Source: Syntrophobacteraceae bacterium (lineage in GTDB: Bacteria; Desulfobacterota; Syntrophobacteria; Syntrophobacterales; Syntrophobacteraceae). Taken from it: DNA of 64,000 nucleotides. Numbering within the stretch: position 1 is the first letter of the stretch; each line of letters begins with the position of its first letter. The notes below the pieces were generated by a model. It searched no databases, was not told the DNA's origin, and saw only the letters and a program-made list of their open reading frames with translations. The DNA is taken from positions 1 to 64,000 of the forward strand of contig JALOPI010000009.1 in assembly GCA_025453975.1 (NCBI GenBank). The letters run 5' to 3'. The translations under genes were made by a program, and so were the position numbers. This document shows, in pieces, positions 40,647 through 51,238 of the stretch.

Positions 40647-40925
40647 GTGGGCCTCCCTCGAAGGAATGGATGTCGCCGGGGCGCGACGGCCCGCTCTGGG
40701 TCCGTGGGTGTACCGGCGAATTCGAGCCGCCGGCGTCTGGCCTTTGGCTCTCACCCGTTAGCTCTTGGCATTGCAGCAAGGCTTCCAGGCCCCGTCCCCC
40801 CCAACTGGAGGAGAGGGCGGCCTTCGGGCCGGATCTTCCCTCGCCCCGACACTCCCTCCGGGGGATGAAAAGCCACAATCCGGCGTGCCTGCGGGATACC
40901 TCGTCGCGGTGCTGCCCATGGTCGG

Positions 40926-41492
40926 TCATGGAGATCGAAACGATGCCCGGAAGAGCGGCGTGTAAAGGGCACCCTGGGGCATCAAGTCGCTTCTATACAA
41001 TACCAGTTCCGTAACGTCAAAAGCTTCGGCCTCGAAGGCCTGCCGGGCGAGGAGGGCATCCTGCAGCGCTCGCAGGTGCTGGCGCCCCTTCACCCGACCC
41101 AGGGTCAGGTGGGCTCGGAACGGGCGATCCTCCGGCTCAAACCCCAGGGGGGCGAGGGCCGTCTCAACGGCATTCTGAAGGGAAATGAGCGCTTTCTCCT
41201 CCCCCCGAAGGCCCACCCAGACGACCCGCATCTGTTTGATGGTCGGAAACGCTCCACAGCCGAAGGGCTGAAGCCTGAACGGCGGGCTCGCCGAGGCCAC
41301 CGTGAGCAGGGCCGACTGTACGGCGTCCATCCCTTCCGGAGAAACACTTCCCAGAAACTTCAAGGTCAGGTGGACCCGGTCGGCCTGGACCCAGCCCACG
41401 GGGGCGCGAGTCTTCCGCAGCTCACCCGTGAGAGCCGAGAGGGCTTCCCGGGTCCTCGGGGGGATGTCCAGGGCGACGAAGCTGCGAATCAT
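40926..41492 (-). CDS. thpR: RNA 2',3'-cyclic phosphodiesterase
   Basis: 188 residues of the 2H phosphoesterase (LigT/ThpR) family. Both catalytic HxT motifs are present: H41-L-T43 in HLTLKFLGSV and H128-L-T130 in AHLTLGRVKG. The enzyme opens 2',3'-cyclic phosphate ends of RNA to 2'-phosphates and was first described as a 2'-5' RNA ligase. The start ATG 41492 lies within the 3' end of cinA (71-base overlap); the conserved IRSFVALDIP motif follows it directly, so the overlap is real. Gene order cinA-thpR-recA is common in bacteria and supports a link with RNA or DNA repair. Confidence 0.95.
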   Translation of the reverse strand: MIRSFVALDIPPRTREALSALTGELRKTRAPVGWVQADRVHLTLKFLGSVSPEGMDAVQSALLTVASASPPFRLQPFGCGAFPTIKQMRVVWVGLRGEEKALISLQNAVETALAPLGFEPEDRPFRAHLTLGRVKGRQHLRALQDALLARQAFEAEAFDVTELVLYRSDLMPQGALYTPLFRASFRSP

Positions 41493-42741
41493 GAGTCATC
41501 AACCTCCAGAGCAACGCCAGGGCGGCCTGGGCGGCACACTCCCGGATATGCTCCCGATCTCCGTTGAATCGGTGCTGCTCCACCACTGTGCCGGCGGGCG
41601 TGGAGCATCCGATGAAAACAGTCCCCACGGGCTTCTCCGGGCTGCCGCCGTTAGGCCCCGCGATCCCCGTGATGGAAAGAGCCACCTCGACCCCGGCCTC
41701 CCGGCGGGCCCCCTCGGCCATGGCCCGGGCCACGGGCTCGCTCACGGCCCCATGGTCCTCGATCAGCCCCCGGCCCACCCCAAGGAGCTCCGTCTTGGAT
41801 GCGTTGCTGTAGGTGATGAGCCCCCGGTCGAAATAATCCGAAGCTCCGGAGACCGCGGTGATCTCGCGAGACAGGAGCCCGCCCGTGCACGATTCGGCCA
41901 CGCCGATCCTCCATGCCCGGGCTCGAAGGAGCTTCCCCACCGCCGAAGCCAGCCCATCATCTCCACGCCCTATCAGGTGCGCCGCCCCGAGACGCTCCAC
42001 CACCGCCTCTTCGGCCCGAAAAGCCTGTCCACGCGCATCGGCCTCGTCTTCGCCCGACGCAAGGACCGTGATCCAATTCTCCTCGATCTGCGGCAAATAC
42101 CCGATGCGGACACCCGGGAACAGGTCCTCCAGATCCCTGAGCTTCCGGTTCATGGAGGACTCCGCGAGCCCATGGAACCGAAGAACGTGCTTGACATGCC
42201 GCCTGCGGTTGGGGAACCGTGACTCGAGGTCCGGGATCACCTCATGCTCCATGAGCCATCTCATCTCCGAAGGCACACCCGGCAGGAAATAGCAGGGCAC
42301 GCCGCCATGCTCCAGGGCATAGCCGGCCATCCCGAGCCCGATTTTGCGGGCCCCGCGCGGGAGATCCGCCATTCGCGCAACCTCCCGGCTCCACTCCCGT
42401 CCCCTCTCGGCCATTCGTCGCTTGAGCCAGTCGACGTACCCCGGGTCGGGGGCGAGTGGTCTCTCCAGGGCGCGTGCCACGGCGCTGGAGGTGAGGTCAT
42501 CGTCCGTAGGCCCCAGACCTCCCGTGACGATGACAAAATGCGACATACCCATGCCCCTTTTGAGCACGGGGACGATCTGATCTTCCTCGTCACCCACGAC
42601 CACCATGCCGGAGAGCAAGAACCCCCTGGACCGCAGCTCGATGGCGATGTACCGAGCATTGCCGTTGGGAATGCTTCCAAAGAGGATCTCGTCCCCTATG
42701 GTGATGAGAGTGCCCGTGATCTCCTGCGTGACCGACGTCAT
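41422..42741 (-). CDS. cinA: CinA family protein (competence/damage-inducible; NMN deamidase)
   Basis: 439 residues from ATG 42741, after GGAGGG; nine upstream codons are unlikely. The N-terminal COG1058 (MoCF-like) domain has TLITIGDEILFGSI and FVIVTGGLGPTDDD. The C-terminal CinA domain carries the NMN amidohydrolase motifs GVAESCTGGLLSREIT, FDRGLITYSNASKTELLGV and SITGIAGPNGGSPEKPVGTVF. It recycles NMN to NaMN for NAD synthesis and may hydrolyse ADP-ribose-type compounds. It heads the cinA-thpR-recA-alaS operon. The C-terminal 25 residues are Pro/Gly-rich, beyond the usual end, and overlap thpR. Confidence 0.96.
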   Translation of the reverse strand: MTSVTQEITGTLITIGDEILFGSIPNGNARYIAIELRSRGFLLSGMVVVGDEEDQIVPVLKRGMGMSHFVIVTGGLGPTDDDLTSSAVARALERPLAPDPGYVDWLKRRMAERGREWSREVARMADLPRGARKIGLGMAGYALEHGGVPCYFLPGVPSEMRWLMEHEVIPDLESRFPNRRRHVKHVLRFHGLAESSMNRKLRDLEDLFPGVRIGYLPQIEENWITVLASGEDEADARGQAFRAEEAVVERLGAAHLIGRGDDGLASAVGKLLRARAWRIGVAESCTGGLLSREITAVSGASDYFDRGLITYSNASKTELLGVGRGLIEDHGAVSEPVARAMAEGARREAGVEVALSITGIAGPNGGSPEKPVGTVFIGCSTPAGTVVEQHRFNGDREHIRECAAQAALALLWRLMTHDSQLRRPGHPPEDPGSPLGSHG

Positions 42742-43339
42742 CGGGCCGCCCTCCAGCCCCGGGGCCACTGGAAAGGACCAGCGGCGACACGGGGCTCCAT
42801 GCTACAAATTTGAACGGTTCCAGGCCAATGTTAACAATATTGACATATTCTCCGGGAACGGGAGCATACGACACTCTCGCGGAGTCCGGGCATGGGGCGC
42901 TGATTCCCGCGATGAACCATCAACCATCATTCACGGTGCGGGCTGAAAAGCAAAGGTAGAATCAGCGCGGATCAGAGGGCATCAGCATTCGTCAGCGTCC
43001 CAATGGCTCTGCCTGCAACGGGATTCGATTCATGAAGAAGGCCGGAGTCGAAGCCCACGATCCGGGTCCCGTCTATTCATGACGCAAACCATCCCGCACC
43101 GCAAGCGAGTTTTGAGTTCGGGGAGGATTCATGAGGGGAGCTGGAACAGCATTCAGAGCCCAAGGCCAGCCTCCATCGAGGGTGCCGCGGGACCCATGCC
43201 CGGGAAACGCGGCGGGCGCCCCCTCTCCCTTGATGCAGGAGAGAGAGCCACCCATGACCGACGCGGCAACCGCATCTTCCGGGAAGTGATCAGCCCTGGA
43301 ACAACACCGTCACAGGCGAGGAAGCGGAGGAGAGGGAGC
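42742..43339. other. intergenic region, promoter-like AT-rich patch
   Basis: About 600 bases between cinA and a small membrane-protein gene. No coding frame is convincing. The stretch 42800-42850 is AT-rich compared with its surroundings and contains TTGACA (42840-42845, plus strand) and GTCAATATTGTTAAC (minus strand), so a promoter for cinA is likely within it. The rest holds nothing recognised. Confidence 0.45.
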
Positions 43340-43507
43340 TCAGCACCAGTTGTCCACACCCTGCAGGATGAGGAAACCTCCAATGAGCAGCGAGCAGCTC
43401 CCGAGGAGAGGATTGTTCGGTACCTGGAGCAGGCCCACCAGCCCGATCACGATTCCCAGTGCAATCTGCAAGGAGGTATACATGGCAGCCTTCCATCTCA
43501 GCATCAT
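43340..43507 (-). CDS. small membrane protein, 55 residues
   Basis: Found by reading the minus strand directly. ATG ATG at 43507/43504 is preceded by AAAGGATGCGCT, giving an AAAGGA ribosome site at about six bases. The protein starts MMLRWKAAMYTSLQIALGIV, continues with a short VPNNPLLGS turn and ends in a second helix (LLIGGFLILQGVDNWC). It has two membrane segments (about 12-28 and 35-51) with positively charged N-terminal residues, consistent with both ends in the cytoplasm. The composition is much more like a protein than the surrounding sequence. It is monocistronic or follows glnS by 306 bases. No family is recognised. Confidence 0.65.
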   Translation of the reverse strand: MMLRWKAAMYTSLQIALGIVIGLVGLLQVPNNPLLGSCSLLIGGFLILQGVDNWC

Positions 43508-43813
43508 AGCGCATCCTTTCGCTCATGTTCCGTGATGTCCGACTGCCGAGCAACATGCATGCCACCAAAAACGGTCCGGAACACGGGACCCTGAGGGCAG
43601 GACTCCCACCGCCGACCGACCCGGCTCCGTCCCCTCGCTCACCATTCCCTACCCCCTCCAGGGTCAGCCACGGTCCACGCCCTCGGAATCATGAAATATC
43701 GACAATTTAGGGAAACGCCATGGGATGCCCGGATCCAACGGCAACGAGCCTTCCCCGCCGCTTGGACCCCGCCTCCCCGGGCCGGGGGCCTCCAGTGGAG
43801 CCATGACTCCCGG
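43508..43813. other. intergenic region downstream of glnS
   Basis: 306 bases between the glnS stop and the 55-residue gene. No gene, clear terminator or repeat is seen; the short AT-rich segment at 43690-43710 could be a promoter for the small gene. Confidence 0.35.
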
Positions 43814-45514
<1,701 letters not shown>

Positions 45515-45718
45515 GGCTTCCTTTCATTGAGAGTACTGGGCTCGGTGGGGATCCATCCGTGCCGGCCTGCTCCTTCACGTCTGCTTGCCTCGTTACGGAT
45601 CCGCCCCCTTGGATGGTCCCGCCCCATCCCGCGGCCAGCCCGCTCCGAAGAGTAGACGGCCAGTAACATAGCGGGGCAGCGGCATCTCGTCAACGTGATA
45701 AAATAACGGAAATGTATC

Positions 45719-45751
45719 AAAAAAGCAGTGCACTTCCCAGGGGAATCCTGC
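45719..45751 (-). terminator. rho-independent terminator after radA
   Basis: Read on the minus strand, GCAG GA TTCCC CT GGGAA GTGCA CTGC forms a nested stem followed directly by six T residues. It lies 77 bases beyond the radA stop and upstream of glnS, separating the two transcripts. Confidence 0.55.
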
Positions 45752-45828
45752 CAGACGCGCTTCAGCACCTTGCTCAACCGCCAGATGGCCATGGCTGGAA
45801 CCGGCCGTTTGAAACCGAACCCGCCCGT

Positions 45829-47199
45829 CTACGTCGCCCGTGACGCAAATATGGAATCCAGGACCTCCCTCAGGGATCGGACTCCGGTGCAGGCCGTCCC
45901 CAGCTCCACCGGCAGCCTCTCGGCGTTGCTCCGGGGGATGAGATGCTCCTCGAAGCCCAGCTTGAGCGCCTCGGCAACCCGGAGAGCCCCGTGGGTCACC
46001 CCACGCACCTCACCGGCCAGCCCCACCTCGCCCCAGATCACCAGCCCCGGAGGCACCGGCTGGTCCAGGGTGCTGCTCATGAGCGCCGCCATCATGGCGA
46101 GGTCCACGGCGGGCTCCACCAGCTTGACCCCGCCCGCCACGTTGACGAACACATCCTGCTGGGAGAAATTGAACCCGAGCTTTTTTTCCATGACCGCCAG
46201 GAGCAGCGACAGCCGGTTGGCATCCACCCCCATGCTGGTGCGCCGGGGCTGCACCCAGCCCGACCCGCTGACCAGAGCCTGGAGCTCCACCAGCAGCGGA
46301 CGCGTTCCCTCCACGGAGCACACCACCACCGATCCCGACACGCCCATCGGCCGCTCGGCCAGCAGGAGCTGGGAGGGGTTGGGCACCTCGTCCAGCCCGG
46401 TCTCCTTCATCTCGAAGACGCCGATCTCGTTGGTCGAGCCGTAGCGGTTTTTCACGGCCCGAAGGATTCGGAAGGCATGGGTCCTGTCGCCTTCGAGGTA
46501 AAGCACCGTGTCCACCAGGTGCTCCAGGGCGCGGGGACCCGCAATGGCCCCCTCCTTGGTCACGTGTCCGACGACCAGGACGCTGACGCCGCTTTCCTTG
46601 GCCAGCCGCATGAGACGACCCGCGCATTCACGCACCTGGCTGATGGAGCCCGGGGCGACCTCGAGGTTGCGGGAGCTGACCGTCTGGATGGAATCCAGGG
46701 CCAGGATCTCCACCGGGTGTCGCTCGAGGGTTTCGAGGAGAGGCTCCAGGCTCGTTTCAGCCATGACCTGGATTCTCGTCCCGTCGAGCCGCAGCCGGTC
46801 GGCGCGCAGCCGAATCTGCTGAGGGCTCTCCTCCCCCGACACGTAGAGCACCTTCCGTTCTTCCCCCCACCGGGCCAAAGCCTGGAGCAGGAGCGTGGAC
46901 TTCCCGATGCCCGGGTCGCCCGCCAGCAGCACCATGGACCCGGGTACCATTCCGCCTCCCAGCACCCGGTCCCACTCACCCATTCCCGTGATCCAACGGC
47001 TCTCCTGGCTGCACGGGATTTCGGCCAGGGTTGGGGGGCGAACGACCTCAATCCTACCTCCCGACGGTCGGCGCGAGGAACGGCTCTGGACTTCCTCGAC
47101 CAGACCGTGCCAGGTCTGGCATTCCGGACAGCGCCCCAGCCACTTGGTGCTGAGATACCCGCATTGCTGGCATCGATAGGCCATCTTCCCTTCGGACAT
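45829..47199 (-). CDS. radA: DNA repair protein RadA (Sms)
   Basis: 456 residues from ATG 47199, nine bases after GGGGAGG. An N-terminal zinc finger (CQQCGYLSTKWLGRCPEC) is followed by a RecA-like ATPase domain with Walker A GDPGIGKSTLL and the RadA-specific KNRYGSTNEIGVFEM motif, and a C-terminal Lon-protease-like domain (SVVVCSVEGTRPLLVELQAL, VNVAGGVKLVEPAVDLAMMAAL, GEVGLAGEVRGV). RadA is a hexameric helicase that promotes branch migration in recombination. It is divergent from the small membrane gene at 47464. Confidence 0.97.
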   Translation of the reverse strand: MSEGKMAYRCQQCGYLSTKWLGRCPECQTWHGLVEEVQSRSSRRPSGGRIEVVRPPTLAEIPCSQESRWITGMGEWDRVLGGGMVPGSMVLLAGDPGIGKSTLLLQALARWGEERKVLYVSGEESPQQIRLRADRLRLDGTRIQVMAETSLEPLLETLERHPVEILALDSIQTVSSRNLEVAPGSISQVRECAGRLMRLAKESGVSVLVVGHVTKEGAIAGPRALEHLVDTVLYLEGDRTHAFRILRAVKNRYGSTNEIGVFEMKETGLDEVPNPSQLLLAERPMGVSGSVVVCSVEGTRPLLVELQALVSGSGWVQPRRTSMGVDANRLSLLLAVMEKKLGFNFSQQDVFVNVAGGVKLVEPAVDLAMMAALMSSTLDQPVPPGLVIWGEVGLAGEVRGVTHGALRVAEALKLGFEEHLIPRSNAERLPVELGTACTGVRSLREVLDSIFASRAT

Positions 47200-47463
47200 C
47201 GGGGCAACCTCCCCAGGTTTGGCAAATGCCGCCAGGAAACGAAAACATTTGATCCCGAGGCGGTTCTGGTGTCAAAGTAAGCGCTCACGAATTCAAGGAG
47301 CCGCGAAACCTTTCTGGAGCTGAAAGCGCCGGCTTGGGAGCCTTGGAATGATCAGCGCTTCCAGCTCGCCGGAGCGGACAGTCCAGCGGAAGTCACCGGG
47401 CTCGAGCTCGACCGTTGCGAGTCATTCGCTCGAAGCAGGAATACATGGGCAGGAGGTTAAGCC

Positions 47464-47919
47464 ATGGACACATCCAATGCAATGGCCGGGAGCTATCGCC
47501 AGGCAAAGCTGGTGGCCTGGGCCATGATGGGCACCGTCGTCATCCATGCGGCTATTGTTGAGATCCTCCTGATCCAGGGAGTATCGGTCTCGGGGGTCGA
47601 TCCCGAGGCGGTCGCCCCCTACAAGGATTACTTCATCCTGGGAGGCGTGCTGGCCTTCGTGATCATCCGGGCCGTTCGAACGTCCATCCTGCGGCAGGCC
47701 CCCGGCGACAGCGTCGCCACGCTGCTGGGCAGGCTCCGGACCGCCAACATCGCGGTCTACGCCATTGCCGAGATACCCGCCATCCTGGGCCTGGTGCTCT
47801 TCATTCTCACGGGGGACCGCAAGGACTTCTACATCCTCGGGACCTTTTCCATTCTGGCCATGGTGCTCTATTACCCGAAGCTCAACCACTGGGAAGTCTG
47901 GCTCCAGCGGAAAGCATGA
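47464..47919 (+). CDS. four-helix membrane protein, unknown function
   Basis: 151 residues with four hydrophobic helices (about 14-38, 52-70, 94-115, 122-138), a short polar start, and a conserved-looking C-terminal YYPKLNHWEVWLQRK. It has no signal peptide and no charged catalytic residues in the helices. The overall shape is like small inner-membrane proteins adjoining metabolic genes. Its stop overlaps the start of the amidotransferase gene as ATGA, so they are translationally coupled. Family not recognised. Confidence 0.75.
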   Translation: MDTSNAMAGSYRQAKLVAWAMMGTVVIHAAIVEILLIQGVSVSGVDPEAVAPYKDYFILGGVLAFVIIRAVRTSILRQAPGDSVATLLGRLRTANIAVYAIAEIPAILGLVLFILTGDRKDFYILGTFSILAMVLYYPKLNHWEVWLQRKA

Positions 47920-48680
47920 TGCCTGTTGCCGGGCGGGTCGCCCCGAGCCCGCCTGGGCTTCAACATGGGCAGCCTGGCGGCGGGACCACCAGCGCCAAGG
48001 GAAACCCGTTGATACTGATCGTCGAAAACGACCCCGAAGTGCCCCCCGGTGTTTTGGAATCCCTTCTGGTCGAAGCGGACCGCAAGCCCCGCATCGTTCG
48101 GCCCCACGGCGGGGACCCCGCCGGGAGTCTGGCCGGCGTGGACGGCCTCGTGGTCCTCGGCGGTACCATGAGCACGCGCGACACCCGGCCATTCCCTTTT
48201 CTCCGAGACGTGAAGCGGCTCATGGCATCGGCTCTTCAAGCCCAAATCCCCCTCCTCGGCATCTGTCTCGGCGGGCAGCTCCTGGCCGAGGTCTCCGGCG
48301 GCGAAGTCACTCAAAGCTCCCACGGCGAGCATGGTCTGCACGACATCGTGCTCAGCGCCGAAGGCAGATCGGATCCCCTCTTCACGGGCCTGCCGGAGCG
48401 TTTCACGGTCTTTCAGTGGCATGGCGATTCGTTCACGCCCCCCCGGTCCGCCGTCCTCCTGGCCGGCTCGCCCGCCTGCGCCCACCAGGCCTTTCGCGTG
48501 GGGAGGACCGCCTACGGCCTTCAGTTCCACCCCGAGGTGGACCCGCCCATCGTTTCAGCCTGGGCCGCGGGGTCTCCCTCGTCATCGCGGATCCTCGAGG
48601 CTTTTGCCGAATATCGCCGCAATGGCCTCGACCGCGCGGCACACCAACTCCTGAAGAATTTCATTCGGATGATCCCATAG
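47916..48680 (+). CDS. class I glutamine amidotransferase-like protein
   Basis: 254 residues, starting at an ATG that overlaps the previous stop. The triad of the GMP-synthase-type class I amidotransferase family is visible: nucleophile Cys117 in PLLGICLGGQLLAEV and His/Glu in QFHPEVD, with VFQWHGDSF also typical of this subgroup. The first 30 residues are non-conserved, so the true start may be later. Such stand-alone domains remove an amide or gamma-glutamyl group; the substrate is unknown. It forms a coupled pair with the membrane protein upstream. Confidence 0.87.
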   Translation: MMPVAGRVAPSPPGLQHGQPGGGTTSAKGNPLILIVENDPEVPPGVLESLLVEADRKPRIVRPHGGDPAGSLAGVDGLVVLGGTMSTRDTRPFPFLRDVKRLMASALQAQIPLLGICLGGQLLAEVSGGEVTQSSHGEHGLHDIVLSAEGRSDPLFTGLPERFTVFQWHGDSFTPPRSAVLLAGSPACAHQAFRVGRTAYGLQFHPEVDPPIVSAWAAGSPSSSRILEAFAEYRRNGLDRAAHQLLKNFIRMIP

Positions 48681-48828
48681 GCACGCTTCCTTTAAAGCCG
48701 GCGTTTCAAAACACCGATAGGGGAACTGTCTGGCAGCCAGTGCGTCGTTCCGCCATGCCGTGGACCGGCATGGATCGCCCCTGCCGGGCATTCACCTCAC
48801 ACAACCGACAACACGCTGGAGTGTCAAC

Positions 48829-49341
48829 ATGGAAAGATTAGAGCAGCTCAACAAGCAGATGGGCAACAAAACCGGCGACCGCGAGGGCAAGTATCTCAGC
48901 TTCTTTCTGGACCGCGAAGAATATGGAATCGGCATTCTGAAAGTGAAGGAAATCATCGGCATGATGCCCATCACCCCCGTGCCCCAGACCCCCGGCTACG
49001 TGAAGGGCGTCGTGAATTTGAGGGGCCGCGTCATTCCCGTCATGGATCTTCGCCTGCGCTTCGGCATGGAGGCGGCCGCCTACACCGAGCGCACCTGCAT
49101 CATCGTGGTGGAGATCCATACCGGGACAGGCAAGATCCAGACGGGCATCGTGGTCGATTCGGTTTCGGAAGTTCTGAACATCAAGGGGTCCGAAATAGAG
49201 GATACTCCCGCTTTTGGGGCCAAACTGAACACAGACTACATCCTGGGCATGGCCAAGCTGGGTGGGTCGGTGAAAATCCTCCTGGACATCGACAAGGTGC
49301 TCAGTGACGATGAAATCTCAACTCTCGAGAAGGTGGCATGA
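48829..49341 (+). CDS. cheW: chemotaxis coupling protein CheW
   Basis: 170 residues from ATG 48829, eight bases after GGAG; an upstream start at 48760 adds unrelated residues. It has the CheW signature: YLSFFLDREEYGIGILKVKEIIG, PVPQTPGYVKGVVNLRGRVIPVMDLR and a C-terminal GMAKLGGSVKILLDIDKVL. CheW bridges chemoreceptors to the kinase CheA. No cheA or receptor genes are in the window, so it probably serves a system encoded elsewhere. It has its own 148-base upstream region. Confidence 0.95.
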   Translation: MERLEQLNKQMGNKTGDREGKYLSFFLDREEYGIGILKVKEIIGMMPITPVPQTPGYVKGVVNLRGRVIPVMDLRLRFGMEAAAYTERTCIIVVEIHTGTGKIQTGIVVDSVSEVLNIKGSEIEDTPAFGAKLNTDYILGMAKLGGSVKILLDIDKVLSDDEISTLEKVA

Positions 49342-49345
49342 GACC

Positions 49346-49528
49346 ATGGTGAAGCGGCTTGAATTCTCGATCCGTTGGCTGGAGCGGCTCGATGCCGTGC
49401 TCGATCGTCTCTTCTCGCCGATTCTGGACGCCGCCTGCTCCTCCCTCGTGGGGCTGTGGGACCGGGAGCTTGGCGCCCTCGAGCTTTGCCCGGCTCGTGA
49501 GCGAATCCGGAGGTCTTCCCGCGGATAG
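49346..49528 (+). CDS. possible 60-residue protein downstream of cheW
   Basis: ATG 49346 begins four bases after the cheW stop. The product (MVKRLEFSIRWLERLDAVLD...) is amphipathic and mostly helical for about 45 residues, ending in a basic Arg/Ser tail. No family is recognised and the ribosome site is weak. It could be a coupled small gene or simply open GC-rich sequence. Confidence 0.3.
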   Translation: MVKRLEFSIRWLERLDAVLDRLFSPILDAACSSLVGLWDRELGALELCPARERIRRSSRG

Positions 49529-49561
49529 GGCCGGAAGCATCGGGGGGTGCATGCATCCCCT

Positions 49562-50371
49562 TCACCTCTGAAGGCCGAATCGTCCCCAGAATTCGCGCCT
49601 GAACCGCCTGGCGGTGGCCAGGTGGACATCCACCAGCTGGACGCGCTCCAGTCCGTCCAGCTGCACCTTCACCCATTCCTGCACGGAATCCAGGCTTCGG
49701 AGCCATCTCCGGAAGTCATCCTTGTCGATGATGCGGGGAGGCTGTATCACGAAGCTTCCTCCCCCCTGCTGGTGGACGCGCTTCCCCCCGATGAGCGCGT
49801 TGTATTCGGCGGTGTTCACCCCGATGACGGGAATGAAGTTATCGAAGGCGCGGACGAGGGCCCCCGTGGTCCAGTGGCCTTTGAGGATGGGAAAAATGCT
49901 GATGTTGAAAATCACATCGGCCCCTTGATCCACGAGCTGCCTGGCGGATTCCGGCTGCCCCCAGAGGTCGATGCAGACGGGGACTCCCATCTTGCCGAAA
50001 TCCGTGGCAAACGTCCGAAAGAAGCCATCTCCCGGCGATATGCCGAGCTGCTCCCGCTCAAGCGCCCCGACATTGCGCTTGCGCTGCCGGCCCAGGATGT
50101 GGCCGTCGCGGTCGAAAACCGTCGCCGTATTGTAGCGCTTCCCACCCTCCTCCTCGACAAGCCCCGCCACGATGTAGGAGCCGAGCTGCCGCGCCGCCTG
50201 CGCCAGCTCCATATCCCCCTGGTAGGGGAAGTACTCGGGAAGGCAGACCACATCCAGAGCCTCTCCCCTGCATCGCTCCAGGAGCTGGAGGGCATGGCCC
50301 AGGTTTCGGGGGTCGTCAAAGGCCGGGTAAGGCTTGGGCTGAACGAGAGCCACGCGCAGATTGTCCTTCAT
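49562..50371 (-). CDS. carbon-nitrogen (nitrilase-superfamily) hydrolase
   Basis: 269 residues from ATG 50371, five bases after GGAG. The catalytic triad of the nitrilase superfamily is present: Glu46 (VVCLPEYFP), Lys98 (GRQRKRNVG) and Cys133 (VPVCIDLWG). The first segment NLRVALVQPKPYPAFDDP is typical. Members hydrolyse C-N bonds of amides, carbamoyl compounds or nitriles; no subfamily fits clearly. It follows the EEP-family gene by about 95 bases on the same strand. No N-terminal signal, so cytoplasmic. Confidence 0.9.
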   Translation of the reverse strand: MKDNLRVALVQPKPYPAFDDPRNLGHALQLLERCRGEALDVVCLPEYFPYQGDMELAQAARQLGSYIVAGLVEEEGGKRYNTATVFDRDGHILGRQRKRNVGALEREQLGISPGDGFFRTFATDFGKMGVPVCIDLWGQPESARQLVDQGADVIFNISIFPILKGHWTTGALVRAFDNFIPVIGVNTAEYNALIGGKRVHQQGGGSFVIQPPRIIDKDDFRRWLRSLDSVQEWVKVQLDGLERVQLVDVHLATARRFRREFWGRFGLQR

Positions 50372-50467
50372 CATCACTCCGAGCAGATCCAGGTTGATTC
50401 CACCGTACACAAGCATTTCGGCTGCATTGCGGCCGCGAAGGGGAGCCGATCCCCGGTCCCTTCGATG

Positions 50468-51238
50468 TCATTTCCAGTCCAGGTCCACCACGTAGGGGAA
50501 ATGATCCGACGGATAGCGCCCCTCCAGATGATCGCGCACGATGAAAGCCATCAGGCTGCGAAGCTCCGGCGTGGCCAGCACCCAGTCCATGCGGCACTTC
50601 TCCGCGTTTCCACTGAAATCGTGGTGGGTCATGCTCTCGACCCCCTCCCCATACCCAAGGGCGACCCAGGTGTCGACCCAGCCATGGGGGGCTCCCGTCA
50701 GGATCCGATGAACCGCGGACCCGGGTGCATCGTTGAAATCGCCCATGAGAACGCCGGGAGCCCGGCGCTGGCTCCACCAGGCCCGGATGAGCCGAGCCTG
50801 CTCCAAACGGGCGGTCTGTCCCATGTGGTCGAGGTGGGTCACCACGACCATGAGCTCCCTGCCCCGTGGCAGATCCTCCAGGAGCGCGTAGCTCATCAAG
50901 CGCGGGAAAGCGCTGTCCCAGTCCTTGCTCCGGTGCGCCCGGGGGGTGGAGGAAAGCCACAGGTCGTCGCTCTCGATGCAGCGAAACCGATCCTGCCGAT
51001 AATAGAGGGTGGGATACTGGCAGGTCATATCGTCGGAGGGGCGAGCACCGGAGGCCATCCCATAACCCGGGAGGGAGCACTGAAGGTCATCCAGTTGAGC
51101 GGGCGTGCCTTCCTGCGTTCCCAGAAGATCAGGACCCAGCCGTTGGACGACCTGGGCCGCCAGTCGGCGGCGGTTGATCCAGCGATTCTCGCCGTCCCCC
51201 TCGTTATCGAATCGCAAATTGAAGGTCATCACCCGCAT
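50468..51238 (-). CDS. endonuclease/exonuclease/phosphatase (EEP) family protein
   Basis: 256 residues of the EEP fold. Metal and catalytic motifs are visible: MTFNLRFDNEGDGENRW, DLLGTQEGTPAQLDDL (Glu), VVVTHLDHMGQTARLEQARL (His), GVLMGDFNDAPGS (Asp/Asn) and the C-terminal YPSDHFPYVVDL (Asp-His). No signal peptide is seen. The family cuts DNA, phospholipid or inositol phosphate esters; the RFDNEGDGENRW start is frequent in bacterial members of unassigned activity. It lies upstream of the nitrilase-family gene, but the functional link is unclear. Confidence 0.9.
   Translation of the reverse strand: MRVMTFNLRFDNEGDGENRWINRRRLAAQVVQRLGPDLLGTQEGTPAQLDDLQCSLPGYGMASGARPSDDMTCQYPTLYYRQDRFRCIESDDLWLSSTPRAHRSKDWDSAFPRLMSYALLEDLPRGRELMVVVTHLDHMGQTARLEQARLIRAWWSQRRAPGVLMGDFNDAPGSAVHRILTGAPHGWVDTWVALGYGEGVESMTHHDFSGNAEKCRMDWVLATPELRSLMAFIVRDHLEGRYPSDHFPYVVDLDWK

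Noticed and set aside
43079-43594. 171-codon plus-strand frame in the cinA-glnS gap
   Set aside because: Low-complexity Arg/Ser/Pro product, poor ribosome site, and it opposes the better supported 55-residue membrane protein.
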